64,000 nt of DNA from Capitulum mitella (taxonomy: Eukaryota; Arthropoda; Thecostraca; Pollicipedomorpha; Pollicipedidae), in assembly GCA_030062745.1 (NCBI GenBank), contig CP099839.1, forward strand, positions 6,247,115 to 6,311,114, given 5' to 3'. This document shows positions 1 to 12,360 of the stretch, in pieces. Numbering within the stretch: the stretch's first letter is position 1; each line of letters begins with the position of its first letter. Both the position numbers and the translations under genes were made by a program. Below the pieces are notes generated by a model. The model did no database searches, was not told the origin of the DNA, and worked only from the letters and a program-made list of their open reading frames with translations.

Positions 1-3000
1 GTTTTTAAAGCCGTGATCTCCGACTATAAAAAAATGCAGCAACAAATGGCCGTCGATAATGCAACTAAATGCCCAACGCAGACTGTTTTGTGTAGGGTAA
101 AACGTTTCGAAGTCGAAAAGTGTCTCGTCATTTTTCAGGGCATCAGACAATAGCACCGCAAACAATTGCTGCGTTTCAGGCCTAATTTACCTGATATACC
201 CCATCTGGCCGTTCCCATGGTGCAAATTTCACCCGCCCCGGGCGTAATTCACAACGCGGTAAAATTAATGACCTCAAATGTCCACGTTCACGAGAACGCA
301 TCCTTCAACAAAGGTGGCAACTGTTAAAAGGGAGAAGAAGTACAAAGTGCCCATAATGCCGTGCAGTTAATAACGTGTACTTATATTTGACTTAGGCAGC
401 TCTGCACAGTGAAACGTCCGCTCCGGCGGTACTGCCAGCCAGCGGGAATCGACGGCCGATGAGCTGGCACCGCCCGGAATTTAATGGCCACGATTCGTTG
501 TGGTAGATGCGCTGCTGTTGTCCGACGACTTGTAAAACGGTGGAGATGTCAGGAGCCGAATCTACGGAACCATTTCTTTTTTTAGGGGACGGTTTCGTGG
601 GGTTCGTGTGCCCTCAACATAGCACTGACAATCCATCAGGCGCTTGGACTACATTTCCCATAGCTGAGAAGAAACCAGCTGCACTTCCTAAGCTAGGTAT
701 GATCAGCTCAACATCTTCGGCAAACGAAGTACGCCGCGGTGCCAAAATACTTCCTACAATTACAGTCAGCTGAGTATAAAGGAAACGGATCGGCCTTTTA
801 GACAAAATGTTCTTACTGCGTCGAATGTTATTGAAAGCTTATCTATTGAGTTAACATATAGAACTTTGCAATAATCAATGACTTTCGGAGGGATGAACAG
901 GCTGTTTTATTTTGGGCCACTGCAGTGCAATAAACTGTCTTTCTGGGCAAGTCAAAAACGTAGACCCATTCTGTGGAGTCGCAAATGAATGAAAATGATG
1001 TAAAGATGCTGTAGATTCTGTTCGACTTACCTTTAGCACGAGCTTCACTTACACGCAATTGACAGTCATTACCTGGACTTATGGACTAAATTTAGGAAGA
1101 AACGTGCTTTCGGTAACATCTCGTAAGAATGCAAGACATAGGCAATAACAATTATTGCACATCACGAGCCTTGCTTCACCGTGATGATCAAGCGTACCGT
1201 TGAAAGCCAGTAACCTTCCCATCCATTAGACCACATGGGATGGAAGAAAAGGTCGTAATTCGTACATAAGGAATTTCACACTGGGCACAGGTCGAAATGG
1301 AAATCATGTGCAGTTCACAGCGCTGTCATCGTTATGCTGTGAGGGAAAAAAATGGCGTGGCATGATTTGCCGTTTCGCGGTACATTAACTTACGTGTTCA
1401 ACATGAATCTTGGAGTATGGGGTCTACAGCAGGTACGGCGGACGTGTGTCCCTCACGTTTTATCAGCGGTGGATGGCTGTTTAGTTTTGATGGAAAGGTA
1501 ACCTCATTCTCCAAGAAGTTATATTTTATCCCATTTCTTTCAAATTTGTAAGCAAAATGGCCGAAAATCGCCGAAATATCAGCTTTTGGAGGTAGGTTAG
1601 GTTGTACGGAAGGAAAACTCATCAGGGAAGACCTCCCACCCACAGACTAAGACTAGCGACAGAGCCATGGTACGGGATCCATCGCGCGTTGAGATTCAAG
1701 CAGTGCTAATATGTTGTCCCTGTTTAGGAGAATGGTGGTTCGTCTTTCCCGTGCTGCGTAACCAACAGTCGTCTTTTGGTTCATTGGGTACGTGTAGGTT
1801 CTTATCCATGCACTATAGTGCTACTGTAGAGTGGTTATCCAAGGTACTGATTCGTCATTTCCCTCCATCAAGTCCCCCTGCCAACTGCACATTCCACTGA
1901 TCTCATGCCATGCCTTTGGGAATAGTTTGGGTGTTTGGGCTTAAGACTTTTCCTGGATTTTTTTTAGAAATAAATTCGCTGACTGTCCCATTTTGATGCA
2001 AGGTAGCTCAAACGAATGCCTGGGACTTAGTCTTCAATTTATAATCTGCAATTTCAAAAGCTTCAAAGTCCAAAAATGTATCAATGAAACCACCACAACG
2101 CGTGAGAAACCATAAAAGTCGTTCATAGCCTATTTTGTGTTCCGCCTTGGTTTAGATATGGCGGATGCATGGTTCCCAAAAGTCAATGGAAATGAAACCA
2201 ACGAGTCTTAAATGACGGGTCCAGGAACAACAAAAGCGCGTAAAATATATGATACATCCATTTTTGCGCTTTTACAAATCGTTACCATCTGAAAGGGTCT
2301 CAACAGATCATTGAACCGTGCTATGCTCTTTGAACGCAGAAAAATAGATTTGCCAAGCAATAATGGCGCCGCCAGGAGCCACAAACGGAAGATTTGCACA
2401 TTGATGATTTGTACTATATGCCGAAATGTCTAAATAGGCTCTTACATTGTGACTGTATACGTCTCGTATAGGCTTAAGAGCTTTGTATTATTTTCACACA
2501 CTGATATACACTAAAATACATATCAGTGGCGTAGCCGGGAGCCCACAACAGGTAGCAACGTTTGTAAGCTTCCTCCACGAAAATTGCTATCACGCCTGTC
2601 CTTGATGTGACGAAGTGCGTTAACCCTACTCCCCAAAAGTAGCGTCTTGAGTGCCCGTTTTTGCCCTTCTGAATCCGCTACTGTCTCATAAAATATGTCA
2701 AAGTCAAATATGTCAAATATATAAAATATGCCAGACTCAAATATGTCTTAAACCATGACGTTAACAGGTGCATTGCAAACAATAGTTATCTGGTTCTCGT
2801 GGCATTGAACAGAGGACTTATAGATCGCAGACTTGAATGTTACGAAAAACGGCCAAACTTGTCTTCGAAGAATCCCTCTTGGACTTGTCTTTAAAGAAGT
2901 TGCAAATGCTGAATGCTGGCAGTGCATACGTATACAAAGCTAAGGAAACTCCACCAAGTTTCATGATTCTAATTCAAACTGTTCAGAAACTGGAAGCAAA

Positions 3001-4011
3001 AAACTGCACAGGAATGGGCTTACTAAGGGGTTAATTCTTCAGCTCACCATATTTAAATCAAATATCAATGATTTTTCTTAAGGGACCACCGGAAACATCA
3101 GCTGCCGTTTTAAGTCATCATCTCATCGTTCCTGCTCATATCTTCACCTATGTTGAAACTGGTTTGTTGCCAGATGTGGAACAATATCTGTTCATTTCCT
3201 GACACAGATAATTGATTTATCATCGGAATTGTTCATTGCTAAGTTTTTAAGCGCGATCGCATCATCGCAAGCATGGCCTGCACGATGCAGTGCAGGACTG
3301 ACATGGGCGGTACAACCTATATTGACATGGATGGTGCAATAACAGAATGACAAGTTTCTGAAATGCATCATGCGCTGTCTTATCACGTGTCGCGGGTTGG
3401 ACCTGCCATTGTGTCGTGAACAGTGCATATTGTCTGCATTGTAACCAGTAGGGGAATCTTCATGTTTGGGGTAATGAGGGCAATTGCTGCTTGGCTGGGG
3501 GAAATTTAACGTTGTCCCAATGGCAATGCATGGAAAGAAAGGACCGGAAGACGGCGTTTTCCCCTTTAGCCTGAATGTTTTGCGAATACTGGGCGCCGCT
3601 ACCGATGGCAGCCATTACGAGTACAGCCAGTAGTTTCACATACTGTGCGAAAATGACTGAATACAAGTGATACCAAAGAGCTAATGGTGAGTAACACACT
3701 TTTCTTAATTAAGAGCCAGTTTTCCCCTCTATGTCCTACACCGTCCGCCAAACCTTTCACTGCCATGTGCGGGAAACGGCATTCTATGGAGCGTTAACAG
3801 ATAGCATGGCTATTCTCAGTTTCCTCAGTTCCGATTTGCTTACGCTTTGGCAAGGAACTGTCAAATATCTTCGGGTTAGGTTAAGTAAGCCATTTATCCC
3901 ATTTCCTTTCAAAACGTAACTTGGCTTCATGATTGAGATGTAAAATTAAGATAATGTCAAAGGGCGACGTCATAGAATTTTCTTGAACACTGATACGTTT
4001 TCTAGACTAAA
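1..4011. other. Gene-free 3' flank of pb
   Basis: About 4 kb of AT-leaning DNA in which I recognise no gene, RNA or complete mobile element. The open frames are short and lack any family motif. The only local structure is a few short CAAATATGTC-like tandem copies around 2690-2750. By Hox-cluster collinearity this should be the spacer between pb and labial/Hox1, which would lie to the left of the window. Confidence 0.6.
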
Positions 4012-5112
4012 CCCTCGCCCGTATAGAGGGGTGATGCAACCCCCTGAGGCTTTCCGAGGATAACTTCCAAACAGTCTGTTTGATCCATCTGATACGTTTA
4101 GTACCCTCTGGGGCATTCTTTTCGCATCTCATGGTGAAAAACTTTTTCTTTTACGTTGCCATGGTAACGAGCTATGACGTCATAACGGGAACCATGTCAG
4201 CCGTTTTCGCGAACCGAGGCGGCCGGTTAACAACGGTCTCAGTTTTGTCTGACTGTAAGACGTTTATGGTGCACAGATACAATGAGGTTATACATCAGTC
4301 GACTCCAAATGGTATATTCTGTAAGACTTTAGATAGACTTAATAGGTTTACGCTCACTGCCGGGATTATCCAGGGTGCTCATTATCGAGGGAGCTCATAC
4401 TGAGGCCATGAGCTACGGCGGGAAACACGTTACTTTTTGTCTTTAGGAACGCGATAGAGAATAGGTATCGCAAAGCAACCTATATATTCGCATTGCTTGA
4501 AGTGTAAGGAATCGAATGGTGCAAATTTTGTGCAATTTACCTTTTATTTTATCAAAAGAGAACGCAATGCAGCGAAAGCCTGACTTGCTCCGACGGGCAA
4601 AGCGGCGTTGGCCGCGGAGTTATGAGTCCACAGTACCACGGCATGCCTAACAGTAGATTTGGTGTTGGATATCAACTTGAAAAAAACATTTTTCGAGGCA
4701 TCTAAGTTACGATTTTTAGCTCATCAGGGCTCATTCTGGGTCATTGGCCTCAGGTAACTTTGGATGACCTAAGATGACCTTTATGTTATTCGACAAAAGT
4801 GTTTGTTAATTGAGATGCTATATTTCACCTCAGCATCTATTATTATCTACAAAAATTCTTCTGCAGCTCCCAGAACGGATTTAAACCAACGACCCCGCAT
4901 GAAAAGGATTGACCTAGCATGACCTGGATCGGACTCCATGAGTAAAATATCAATCATGCGGTGCACAGATAGACTCATAAGTCATTGACGAACACCGTGA
5001 CATCCGTTTCGTTTCATTACCATTTTTCCTTTGGTGTTCATCTGCGTCTTAACTCGAAAAAGTACCACTTTCTGCCAATGTTTGACCTTTGACCCAGCCC
5101 TGGAAAGCAATG
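4012..5112 (+). repeat. 1.1-kb dispersed repeat, copy A
   Basis: This block aligns along its whole length, at roughly 80 percent identity by eye, with the reverse complement of 16465-17530. Shared landmarks, in order, are a start near TCGCCCGT, the run GCAACCCCCTGAGG, a CRE palindrome TGACGTCA (4175-4182) in identical context, the string AGCTACGGCGGGAAACACG, two direct repeats TGACCTnnnnTGACCT (4765-4780 and 4910-4925), the run CTCGAAAAAGTACCACTTTC and a terminal TGACCTTTGACCC (5083-5095). No reading frame is kept between the copies, so it is a non-coding family. I see no terminal inverted repeats or clear target-site duplication, so the ends are approximate and the class is unknown. It could be a non-autonomous DNA element or a segmental duplicate. 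Confidence 0.8.
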
Positions 5113-7109
5113 AAAGAAATACCAGTCGCGAGAGCTCGTCACGCGCAACACACTGTTTTTTTTCGCGGCGCCTCAAGGACGCACGGCGTGGAAATGGCCG
5201 GGGGTCGTGCCAACCTCTCCTCCTTTAGGTTCGCGTTATGCAGAAGGCCTTATACGAGCGAGGGTTACGCTTGATTGCAAGTGAAGTGTGGAAGAGAAAT
5301 TTTATGCTTCATTATTTAGCTTGCATTTCATGTGGTTGATGACTGTGCCTTCCTATATTTGGCAAACTCAGTGTTATTACTCCAATGTAGTTTGTACTTC
5401 TGGAAGTTTAAAGGAAACCTTAAAAAGCAAAATCCTTCACATTCAGGTATTCCCTTGGAGGTCGAAGACAATTTAAGCTGCAAACTTGAACAGGCTTTTC
5501 TGGTTTCAAAATTTGTGTGAAAAGGAGAGATCTTTTCAGATCTAGATTGTGGGGGGGGGGGGATTTTCAGACTCACAAAGGGTGGCAGGTCTGGTCTGCA
5601 TCGCTTCAGTCGCACGCCTACTGCGTAGCACAAAGAGGTCCGTGCTGACATTGTTAACAGAGCTTAAAGATGTACAAATGATTACCTTGTGACATTTCTA
5701 AAGAAGCTCCATCTTAGCTCAGACAAGCACTGAACAGTGTTGTTGGGACAATTTTGATAAATCGTCGTACCTCATGTTCTACGTCAGTAAATGTGCGCAG
5801 TAAGAAAACGTGTGAATTCGACAACAAAGGACAGCATCCTGGCGCAGGCCCGCAAAAACTGAGCACTGTCAGAGGCTCGCAAAAAAAGGGAACTGGAAAA
5901 TCCCCTGTTTCTTCGGCAAGGACAAGTTCCCGATCATGTCGGCCTCAGACCCCCGGGCACTGTTTACTGCGACCCTCGGCGGCGGAATGTGCCCTCAGGG
6001 GATCGTCCGCGGACGAACCGCGACCAGACTCCTCCTGATGACGTCATCGGTGACGTAACGCGGCCAACGTCGTCACGCAGACGCAGGTTCTGACGATTGG
6101 ACGAACAGCACGTCACACGGCAGCAGTTACAGCCGCATGTCTGGATGGACAAGGAGCAAGGCATGAAAGGCATGCTGGGTAATGATGAGGCATCCAAGAG
6201 ATCTCTCGCAGAAAAAGAAAGCGCGAAGGAATGCCAGTGGTGCCGAGATTTTTGAAGCACGGGTAATGTTATTGCTGCTTGTCTATCCCTCGTTAGCTTC
6301 AAAGATTTGATCACGGCTAAAGAAGCACGAACCTTTTTTACAATGGTTTGATTTTACGTTCAAGTATGAATACGTTACGAGCAAGCAAGTATTTTCAGCA
6401 AACAAAACGGAACCCTACGACAAACCTGAACGATTTCAACAGGAAATTGTCCACTAATCCTGGCTAAACATTGATCATGGCCGGATAATCATGCTCGCAA
6501 CCGACTGTTCCAAAGTTTTTGCCAGGCACCTGTGTGGCCCCACCGAGCAACGGGCGCAGGAATGTCAGATCCATTCGGGTCATCCCGCATGACTGATGAC
6601 CCATGATACATGGTATTTATTGGCATTGGCATGCGCCATTCTAATCGCAGTGCCGAGCCCTTCCATTGACCTTGGATCCCAGTCACGCTCTAGTACGGTG
6701 ACTTGCTGTGTTCCCATCTTATTCCTCTGGGGGAGAGATTATTTGCACATTGAGTGGGGAAAATGACTAGGCGGCGCCTTCCTATCGCGGGAGCCGCTTC
6801 TCTTGGTTTGTCCCGTTTCAGCCTCCAGCAGACCTGACCGGGACTCTCGCGGAGCCGGCTAGCGTGCTGTTCTCAGCCTGAGCGCTGACCCCGTGGTACC
6901 TGTTGCGGCGTGGCAAGGTAGCGGTGCCGGGTCCTGCCCGTGGGTCCTGCCCGCTCCCAGGCCGAAGCATTAAGTCATCCATCTACGCCGCTAATCATAC
7001 CAATCTGACGCAAAGGGATCAATAGTTCTCGCCACAGCGAGCGGCTCCGTATTCCCACCTGTATTTGGAACAATCACACACGCAGGCGGCACAAAAAATC
7101 GCCCAAATT
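5113..7109. other. Intergenic, no gene seen
   Basis: No coding or RNA gene is recognised. Small structures present are AGATCT-tttc-AGATCT near 5529-5544, a run of 12 G at 5551-5562, and a GC-richer patch at 6780-6970. The open frames around 5750-6300 have no family motif. Confidence 0.55.
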
Positions 7110-7600
7110 GCCGGCTGGCCTTTTGATTAATCGCCGAGTCGGTAACCAGAGGGCGGATATGGCTAAGTGATAATTTCGGATGCTTTTTTACGGCGCCGAC
7201 TGCGCGCGCCGCCATCGGCGCGCCGTTTTTGTTGTGGAGGCCGGCCGGCGGCGGCGGCGGCGCGGTGGTCCGCCGGCCCGGAACAACAGGATATCATTAC
7301 AGACTGCCGCCTGTAATGATGGCCGGCATGCGAGAGGCGGCCCGCGACGCGCCACCAAAAACGCCGCGGCCGCGCGCGAGGCGGCGCTCCGCTCGTCAGC
7401 GGCGCGGCGGAGGCCGGCGGCGGAGCTGAGAGGCAGCAGGGTAGCAAAGCGCCAGCGGCGGAGAGTCGGCTGCCGCAGCCGGCCACGTGCTCTGTCCCAG
7501 CCAGTTTGGCACTAATTCGGCAGCAGTTAGCCGGGATTTGGCCGCCTCGGATGGTTATTAATGATTTTGTGATGAAAACGGGGATTAAACGCCGGAGTTA
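7110..7600. promoter_or_regulatory. CpG-rich block with homeodomain-type cores (3' of pb)
   Basis: A strongly GC/CpG-rich block that contains isolated AT-rich cores: TGATTAAT (7124-7131), TGTAATGATGG near 7312 and GGTTATTAATGATTTTG near 7553. TGATTAAT is a well-known Hox/Exd composite form. The mix of CpG-rich DNA and homeodomain cores suggests a cis-regulatory element, but conservation in other species is needed to prove it. The overlapping open frames on both strands follow from base composition. Confidence 0.35.
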
Positions 7601-7924
7601 GGGACTTGGCCGCCGTCTTATTGGGAGAAATTGGTTCTCGAGATAGAAAAATACAAATCCCGTCTACACAACCATCCAGTCTTTTCGAACTCGCTCGGTT
7701 GACACGTCCTGGTGACGGGGTACGCCTCCCGAGCTGCGCGTCTGAGGTCGAGACGGCCCGTCCGGAGCGAGGATGACGGGGCAGCGAAGCCGAGCTGCAG
7801 CTCTCTGAATCAGCCGCCGGTCCGAGCTGTCAGATAACCCCGACAGGCCCTTGTCAAATCCGCCCGATTAGTCCATTCAGAACATCGATAGTGTCCGTCA
7901 GCGGAGCCGGCGCGCGGACGCCCG

Positions 7925-8160
7925 CTCCCTCCCTCTCCCCGGCGCTGCCTCGGCTCTCCCTCCCTCTTCCCGACGCTGCCTCGGCGCTCCCTCCCTCTCC
8001 CCGGCGCTGCTTCGGCGCTCCCTCCCTCTCCCCGGCGCTGCCTCGGCTCTCCCTCCCTCTTCCCGACGCTGCTTCGGCACTCCCTCCCTCTGCCCGGCGC
8101 TACTTCGGCGTTCCTTCCTCTTCCAGGCGGCCCTCCGGCGCTCCTTCCCTCTCCCCGGAG
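7925..8160. repeat. 31-bp minisatellite, about 8 units
   Basis: The phrase CTCCCTCCCTC recurs at 7925, 7956, 7987, 8018, 8049 and 8080, exactly 31 bp apart, followed by two more degenerate units. Each unit ends with a GCGCTGC(C/T)TCGG-like half. It gives a false Arg/Glu/Gly-rich frame on the minus strand. It lies about 1.7 kb beyond the pb stop codon. Confidence 0.9.
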
Positions 8161-9021
8161 GTACCCGGCGCCCGATGAGTCTGTTCCTCCCTCCTCTCTC
8201 TCTCTCTCCATTTTATTCTTTTTCATTCTTTGATGTCATTTTCTCTCTTTGTTATCTCTCAATCACCCTCCTGTTTCCTTCTTTCTACTTCTCAGCTACG
8301 TTCCTCTTCCTTCTGTCCTATCCCATTATGCTCGTTTTCTCTCCTTTTTATTTGAATCCCTTCCACAATGCGCTTGGTCTCTCTCCATCACCTCCTTGCA
8401 ATCCAAACGAGTGACTGGAAAACTCACGTGACTCTGACAGAGTTGTTGAAGATATGACGGCGTCTTCCCTCTGTGCCCCGCCGGTAGCACAACCGACACG
8501 ACATACCTGCTGCGGTGCAGGTGGCTGATATGCTTGCCACGTGCCAACAATGTCCTTAAAGCGCTCCTGGCCGCTCCCCGATTCTCTCAGATAGCCGAGC
8601 GGATGAATTACATGACAGGGGCGATCAGTGTAAGAGGTTGCCATGACACCAGCGGACGACCGGTGCATTAGTCTTCTGACGTGACGCCGGCCGGCCGTCT
8701 CTGCTGCACGGTCGAAGAACGCCGCAAAAGGGTTTACGGCGTCATTTAACACTAGATTTGAACCTCTGCTTTGAGGCCTGCAAGGCGTGAGATATTGCGC
8801 ATCAACGGCGCCTGCCCGGGGACATGGGACAGCCGGACATGGGGCGTTTGACACGACCCGTCAGTACGTCTGACAGGACGCATGCACCCGTGCGACGATA
8901 ACATCGATCGCTCACGGGGCACGGCCGCGTGCCGGCGGCCGCCGCGACACTCGCGGTCCGCGTCACCGCTTCCGGCCAGCAGCGCCGAGCCGCTCCACAC
9001 CCGAGCCGTGTTCACCAGCGG
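8161..9021. other. Pyrimidine-rich tract and unassigned DNA
   Basis: Bases 8190-8370 are a C/T-rich tract directly following the minisatellite, and it includes a minus-strand AATAAA at 8347-8352. Bases 8560-9021 become GC-rich. No gene is recognised. The 168-codon minus frame here lacks any domain. Confidence 0.5.
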
Positions 9022-9027
9022 TTTATT
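9022..9027 (-). terminator. Candidate pb polyadenylation signal
   Basis: A minus-strand AATAAA is the first such hexamer I see downstream of the pb stop codon, about 870 bases away. It is followed 20-30 bases further on by a G/T-rich stretch containing GGGTGTGG, as expected for a cleavage site. The next AATAAA (8347-8352) is a possible alternative. Only a cDNA 3' end would settle which is used. Confidence 0.45.
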
Positions 9028-9895
9028 TCACGCATCATGACATGACAAGTGACAAACGACACAACAATCAGGATGCCTATTGCTTTGCACGCCGCCCGGG
9101 TGGACGCGTCGCGACCGGAGGACGACGCCGCCGCAACGGTAACATTCAAACGACTCTAGTTCCCCGGCCGGGCCGGGCTAGCTCTCTAGCTTAGTAGGCG
9201 TGCGCGCAGCCCGCGCCGGACATCGCCTGGTTCCGGCCGCGCGCCGGCGGAGGTCGTGAGAGGTCATCGGCGGCCTGCGGCCCGCGAAAGGCGTCAGCTG
9301 GTCGGTGTTGAGAATGTGTGTGATTCGCCCGGTGCCGTTTCCTTGCGATGTTATGAGGGTGATACACGCACGAAGGATGAGTGTAAATGAGTCATTAAAT
9401 ACAAGCGTTAAGCCAAGAAGGCAAAGTAACAAACGAGAGCGCGGATTAACCAGCCAAAGGAGGGCATGCGAGTTAAATAAGGAAACACGGCGGCATGTTA
9501 GTGCAGCACTAAGTTCATCACAGGCTCCAGAATGTAGCGCTCACTGAATCAATCGACAGGACAGCCCACTGTCAACGCGGTGTGGAGCCAAAGTCCATTC
9601 TACTGACCAGCGCTTATGGATTCCGCCCTTACGTCCATCCCGGCGGGCCAACCACGGGTCGACGCCGTGCCAACGAACCGCAGCGACGGCGGGTCACAGC
9701 GCCGACGCTAGCGGCTCCGATTTCGGAAATAATACTGCACATTCCTGTAAAGCCCACACTCCGCACCTCAGCGAGACCGGCGACGCACGGCGCCGCGGCG
9801 CGACGGCGCCCGGTCCGCCGCCGTGGCACCGGACGCCTTTGAGACCTACACTCGAGACCCTGTTTCACTCAGCGTTCCCGCCGCAGCGGCGGCGG
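9028..9895 (-). other. Probable pb 3' UTR
   Basis: This lies between the pb stop codon and the first downstream AATAAA on the same strand. It has no long minus-strand frame and no recognised motif beyond mixed GC-rich and AT-rich patches. The extent is inferred from the poly(A) hexamer only. Confidence 0.4.
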
Positions 9896-11427
9896 CTACT
9901 CCTTGCAGATGGTCGGGAAGTAGTGCGTCGAGTCGTCCGACATCAGCTTCGACAGGAAGTTGAAGTCGGACGGCATGTGCTCGCCGCTCTCGAAGTAGCC
10001 GTAGCCGTCGCCGCCGGCCGCCTGAGATCCGGCGCCGGCGTAGTCGCCGTAGCCGGCGCCGTGCTCGGCGTAGCCGCCGTAGAAGGCCGCCTGCTTCGGG
10101 TCGCCGCCCTTGGCCGCGAACTCGGTAGGTTTGTGCACGTCCTCCGGTGGGCACGCCGCCTGCGCCTTAAAGTCCATGCCGGCCTTGGGCGGGGCCGGCG
10201 CCGCGTACTCCACCTGACACATCTTGTGGCCGGCCGCCGCGTAGCCGGTCGCCTTGGCCACGGCACCGTACGCCTGCGGGCCGTAGCCGTTGGCGTAGTA
10301 GCCCTGCTGCGGCTGCGGCTGGCCGGCGTGCACGGCGTAGCCGTTCTGGTAGCCGTACTCGCCGTACTGCATGCTGACGTACTGGCCGGCGGCCGGCTGC
10401 TCGTAGCCGGCGCAAGGCCGGGCGTAGCCGGCGTACTGCTCGGCGTAGCCGTCGCCGTAGCCGCGCTGGTACGGGTACTGGCCGGCGGCGAGCTGGTCAC
10501 GGCCCGGCGCCGGCCGTGGCCCACGCGTCGCCGGGTAGCCCTGCACCGGCGGGTACCCGCTGGGCCCGGGCCGAGCCGACGGCCCGCCGAAACCGTACTG
10601 CTGGTAGTAGCCCGCCATCTGGTCGGGCCGCTGGTACGGCTGCTGGTACGCCTGCTGCGGGTGGCGGGGCGGCCGCGGCGCCTGCTGCGGGTAGCTGGCA
10701 GGCGGCGCCGGCGGCGGCGGCAGCGGCGGCGGTCCGGCGACCGGCACACCGGGCGATACCTGTGCCGCCACCGCCGCCGCCGGCGGCGGTGGCGCCGGCG
10801 CGCCGGGCGACAGGCCGCCGGTGAACGCGGCGCCCTGCGCGCCCGGCGCGGCCAGGTCGGCCGACGACGAGGTCAGCGCCTCGGGCGAGCCGACGCCGCG
10901 CAGCGACGGCGGCGAGAAGCCGGCCGGGCTGTCGGCGCCGGGCCGCGGCGACTCTCGGCGCCCCTCCGAGCCGGAGCCGGCCTCGTCGGCCGGGCTGGCC
11001 GCGGCGCGCTCCGCCGCGCCGGCCGGGCTGCCGCCGCCCGCCTCCGGCTGGTTGTTGTTCCGCTCGCCCTTGAGCTCGTCGGCCTTGTCGGCACGCTCGC
11101 GCTTGTAGTCGGGCGGCAGGTCGGGAGCGCGGCAGAAGCCGTTGACGCCGCATTCCTCCTCGCAGCGCTGCTTCTCGACCTTCTGCAGCGCGCGCTCTTC
11201 CTCCGTGTCGCCGCTCTTGGAGAGCGTCTGCCGTTTGTGCTTCATGCGTCGGTTCTGGAACCAGACCTTGACCTGGCGCTCGGTGAGGTCCAGCGAGGCG
11301 GCTATCTCGATCCGGCGCGGCCGGCACAGGTACTTGTTGAAATGGAACTCCTTCTCCAGCTCCAGCAGCTGGGTGTTGGTGTAGGCTGTGCGCAGCCGCC
11401 GCGGGAGGCCGTTCTCCTGGACGGCCG
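9896..11427 (-). CDS. proboscipedia (Hox2) exon 2: homeodomain and C-terminus
   Basis: This exon encodes residues 71-580 of the Hox2 transcription factor Proboscipedia, a nuclear sequence-specific DNA-binding protein that in arthropods patterns gnathal appendages. The acceptor is TTCACAG/CGGCC, so the exon opens with two bases that complete the codon begun in exon 1. The homeodomain is residues 79-138 and complete, with R5, W48, F49, Q50, N51 and R53 in place; its third helix reads [16 protein letters not shown]. Helix 2 begins with the arthropod form IEIAASLDL, where vertebrates have ALLDL. After the homeodomain come a charged segment with three Cys (159-169), a Ser/Pro/Ala-rich region, a Pro/Gln-rich stretch, and then a long Tyr/Gly/Gln-rich low-complexity tail with about 30 Tyr. 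The end reads [22 protein letters not shown]. The stop is TAG at 9896-9898. Codon use is extremely GC-rich at third positions. Confidence 0.96.
11225..11404 (-). other. pb homeobox
   Basis: The 180-bp homeobox of the Hox2 gene codes for residues 79-138 from [10 protein letters not shown] to [10 protein letters not shown]. The residues LCRPRR at the end of helix 1 and the loop, and HKRQT at the end, are Hox2/pb-type signatures. No other homeobox third-helix code (VWFQN or IWFQN) was found on either strand of the window. Confidence 0.97.
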
Positions 11428-12360
11428 CTGTGAACAGCACCAACAATGAGCGTTAGAGCCGGCCAGCAGGACAAACACACTTTTGGGAGGTGCGCTTGGG
11501 AGAAGCCAGTGACACACGGGAACGACGAAGCTGACCTGTGATGTCCATTGACACATACAACTGCTAGGGCTATGAAGGATCGCAACCTCTCAGTTCGGTT
11601 GCCGTAAAGGAGGTTCGAATGATGCACAAATCTGGCGCATTGGATTGACCACCAGCGCACAAACATTGACGGCATGGAATTCGATCGCTGGTTTGGTGGT
11701 GTTCCAAATAACTGGACACAACCAACCTCAAGCAGAACAGATGGGCGTGCGCAGGGGGGAGGGGGGCAGCAAGGATTTTCTTAAGGGGGGCCCGGAGCTC
11801 AGGGTGAACTGAAATCATACGAAAACCGTTTGCCGGGAAGACGATATGCAATGGTGCTCGCAAAAACTGCGGGTCTAAGAGGGATGCCCGTGTCCCCGGG
11901 CCCCCCTTGGCTGCGCCTATAGGCGTGCGTGATCAAATTTAAGGACTTTTCGCGAGACATTCAAAGACGTCAACCGTCTTACGTTGCCTGATAATTTAAG
12001 CTGAAGGTATTTTCTGCATCAGATGACATGCCATTTTGATCCATTCAGTTGCTAGATAGTATCCGTACAAAACAAATTAAGGAGAAGTCGAAGGCTTGGA
12101 AATGTCACCTAAAGCGACTGACATCTTTTATGTTGTCACGTTTGTTGGCAGAGGAGCAATGACGGTGAAATCCACAACGACGCATATCGGCAAGGTTTTG
12201 CTGCAAACAAAAACTTCCTCCTTCCTGTCCTCCCCGAGATCCTTAACTCGCGAGCGCCGAAATCCTCCACTTCCACACAGAAGGAGTGGCGTGTGCTCAA
12301 CAATGACGGGACTTAAAGCTCCTGATCCCCGGGGGATTTCAAATTCAAACGCTGCGCACA

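Noticed and set aside
1023..1045. Minus-strand GAAGCTCGT, resembling the start of miR-993-3p
   Set aside because: The match ends after nine bases and no CTACCCTGTAG partner lies upstream on that strand to form a hairpin.
8348..8854. 168-codon minus frame downstream of pb
   Set aside because: No domain, mixed composition, and it crosses a pyrimidine-rich tract. It is not supported as a gene.
9839..11449. 536-codon plus-strand open frame covering pb exon 2
   Set aside because: It is the exact antisense of a GC-rich real exon. Its Arg/Ala/Val/Leu-rich translation has no domain, and its ends coincide with the limits of the GC-rich exon.
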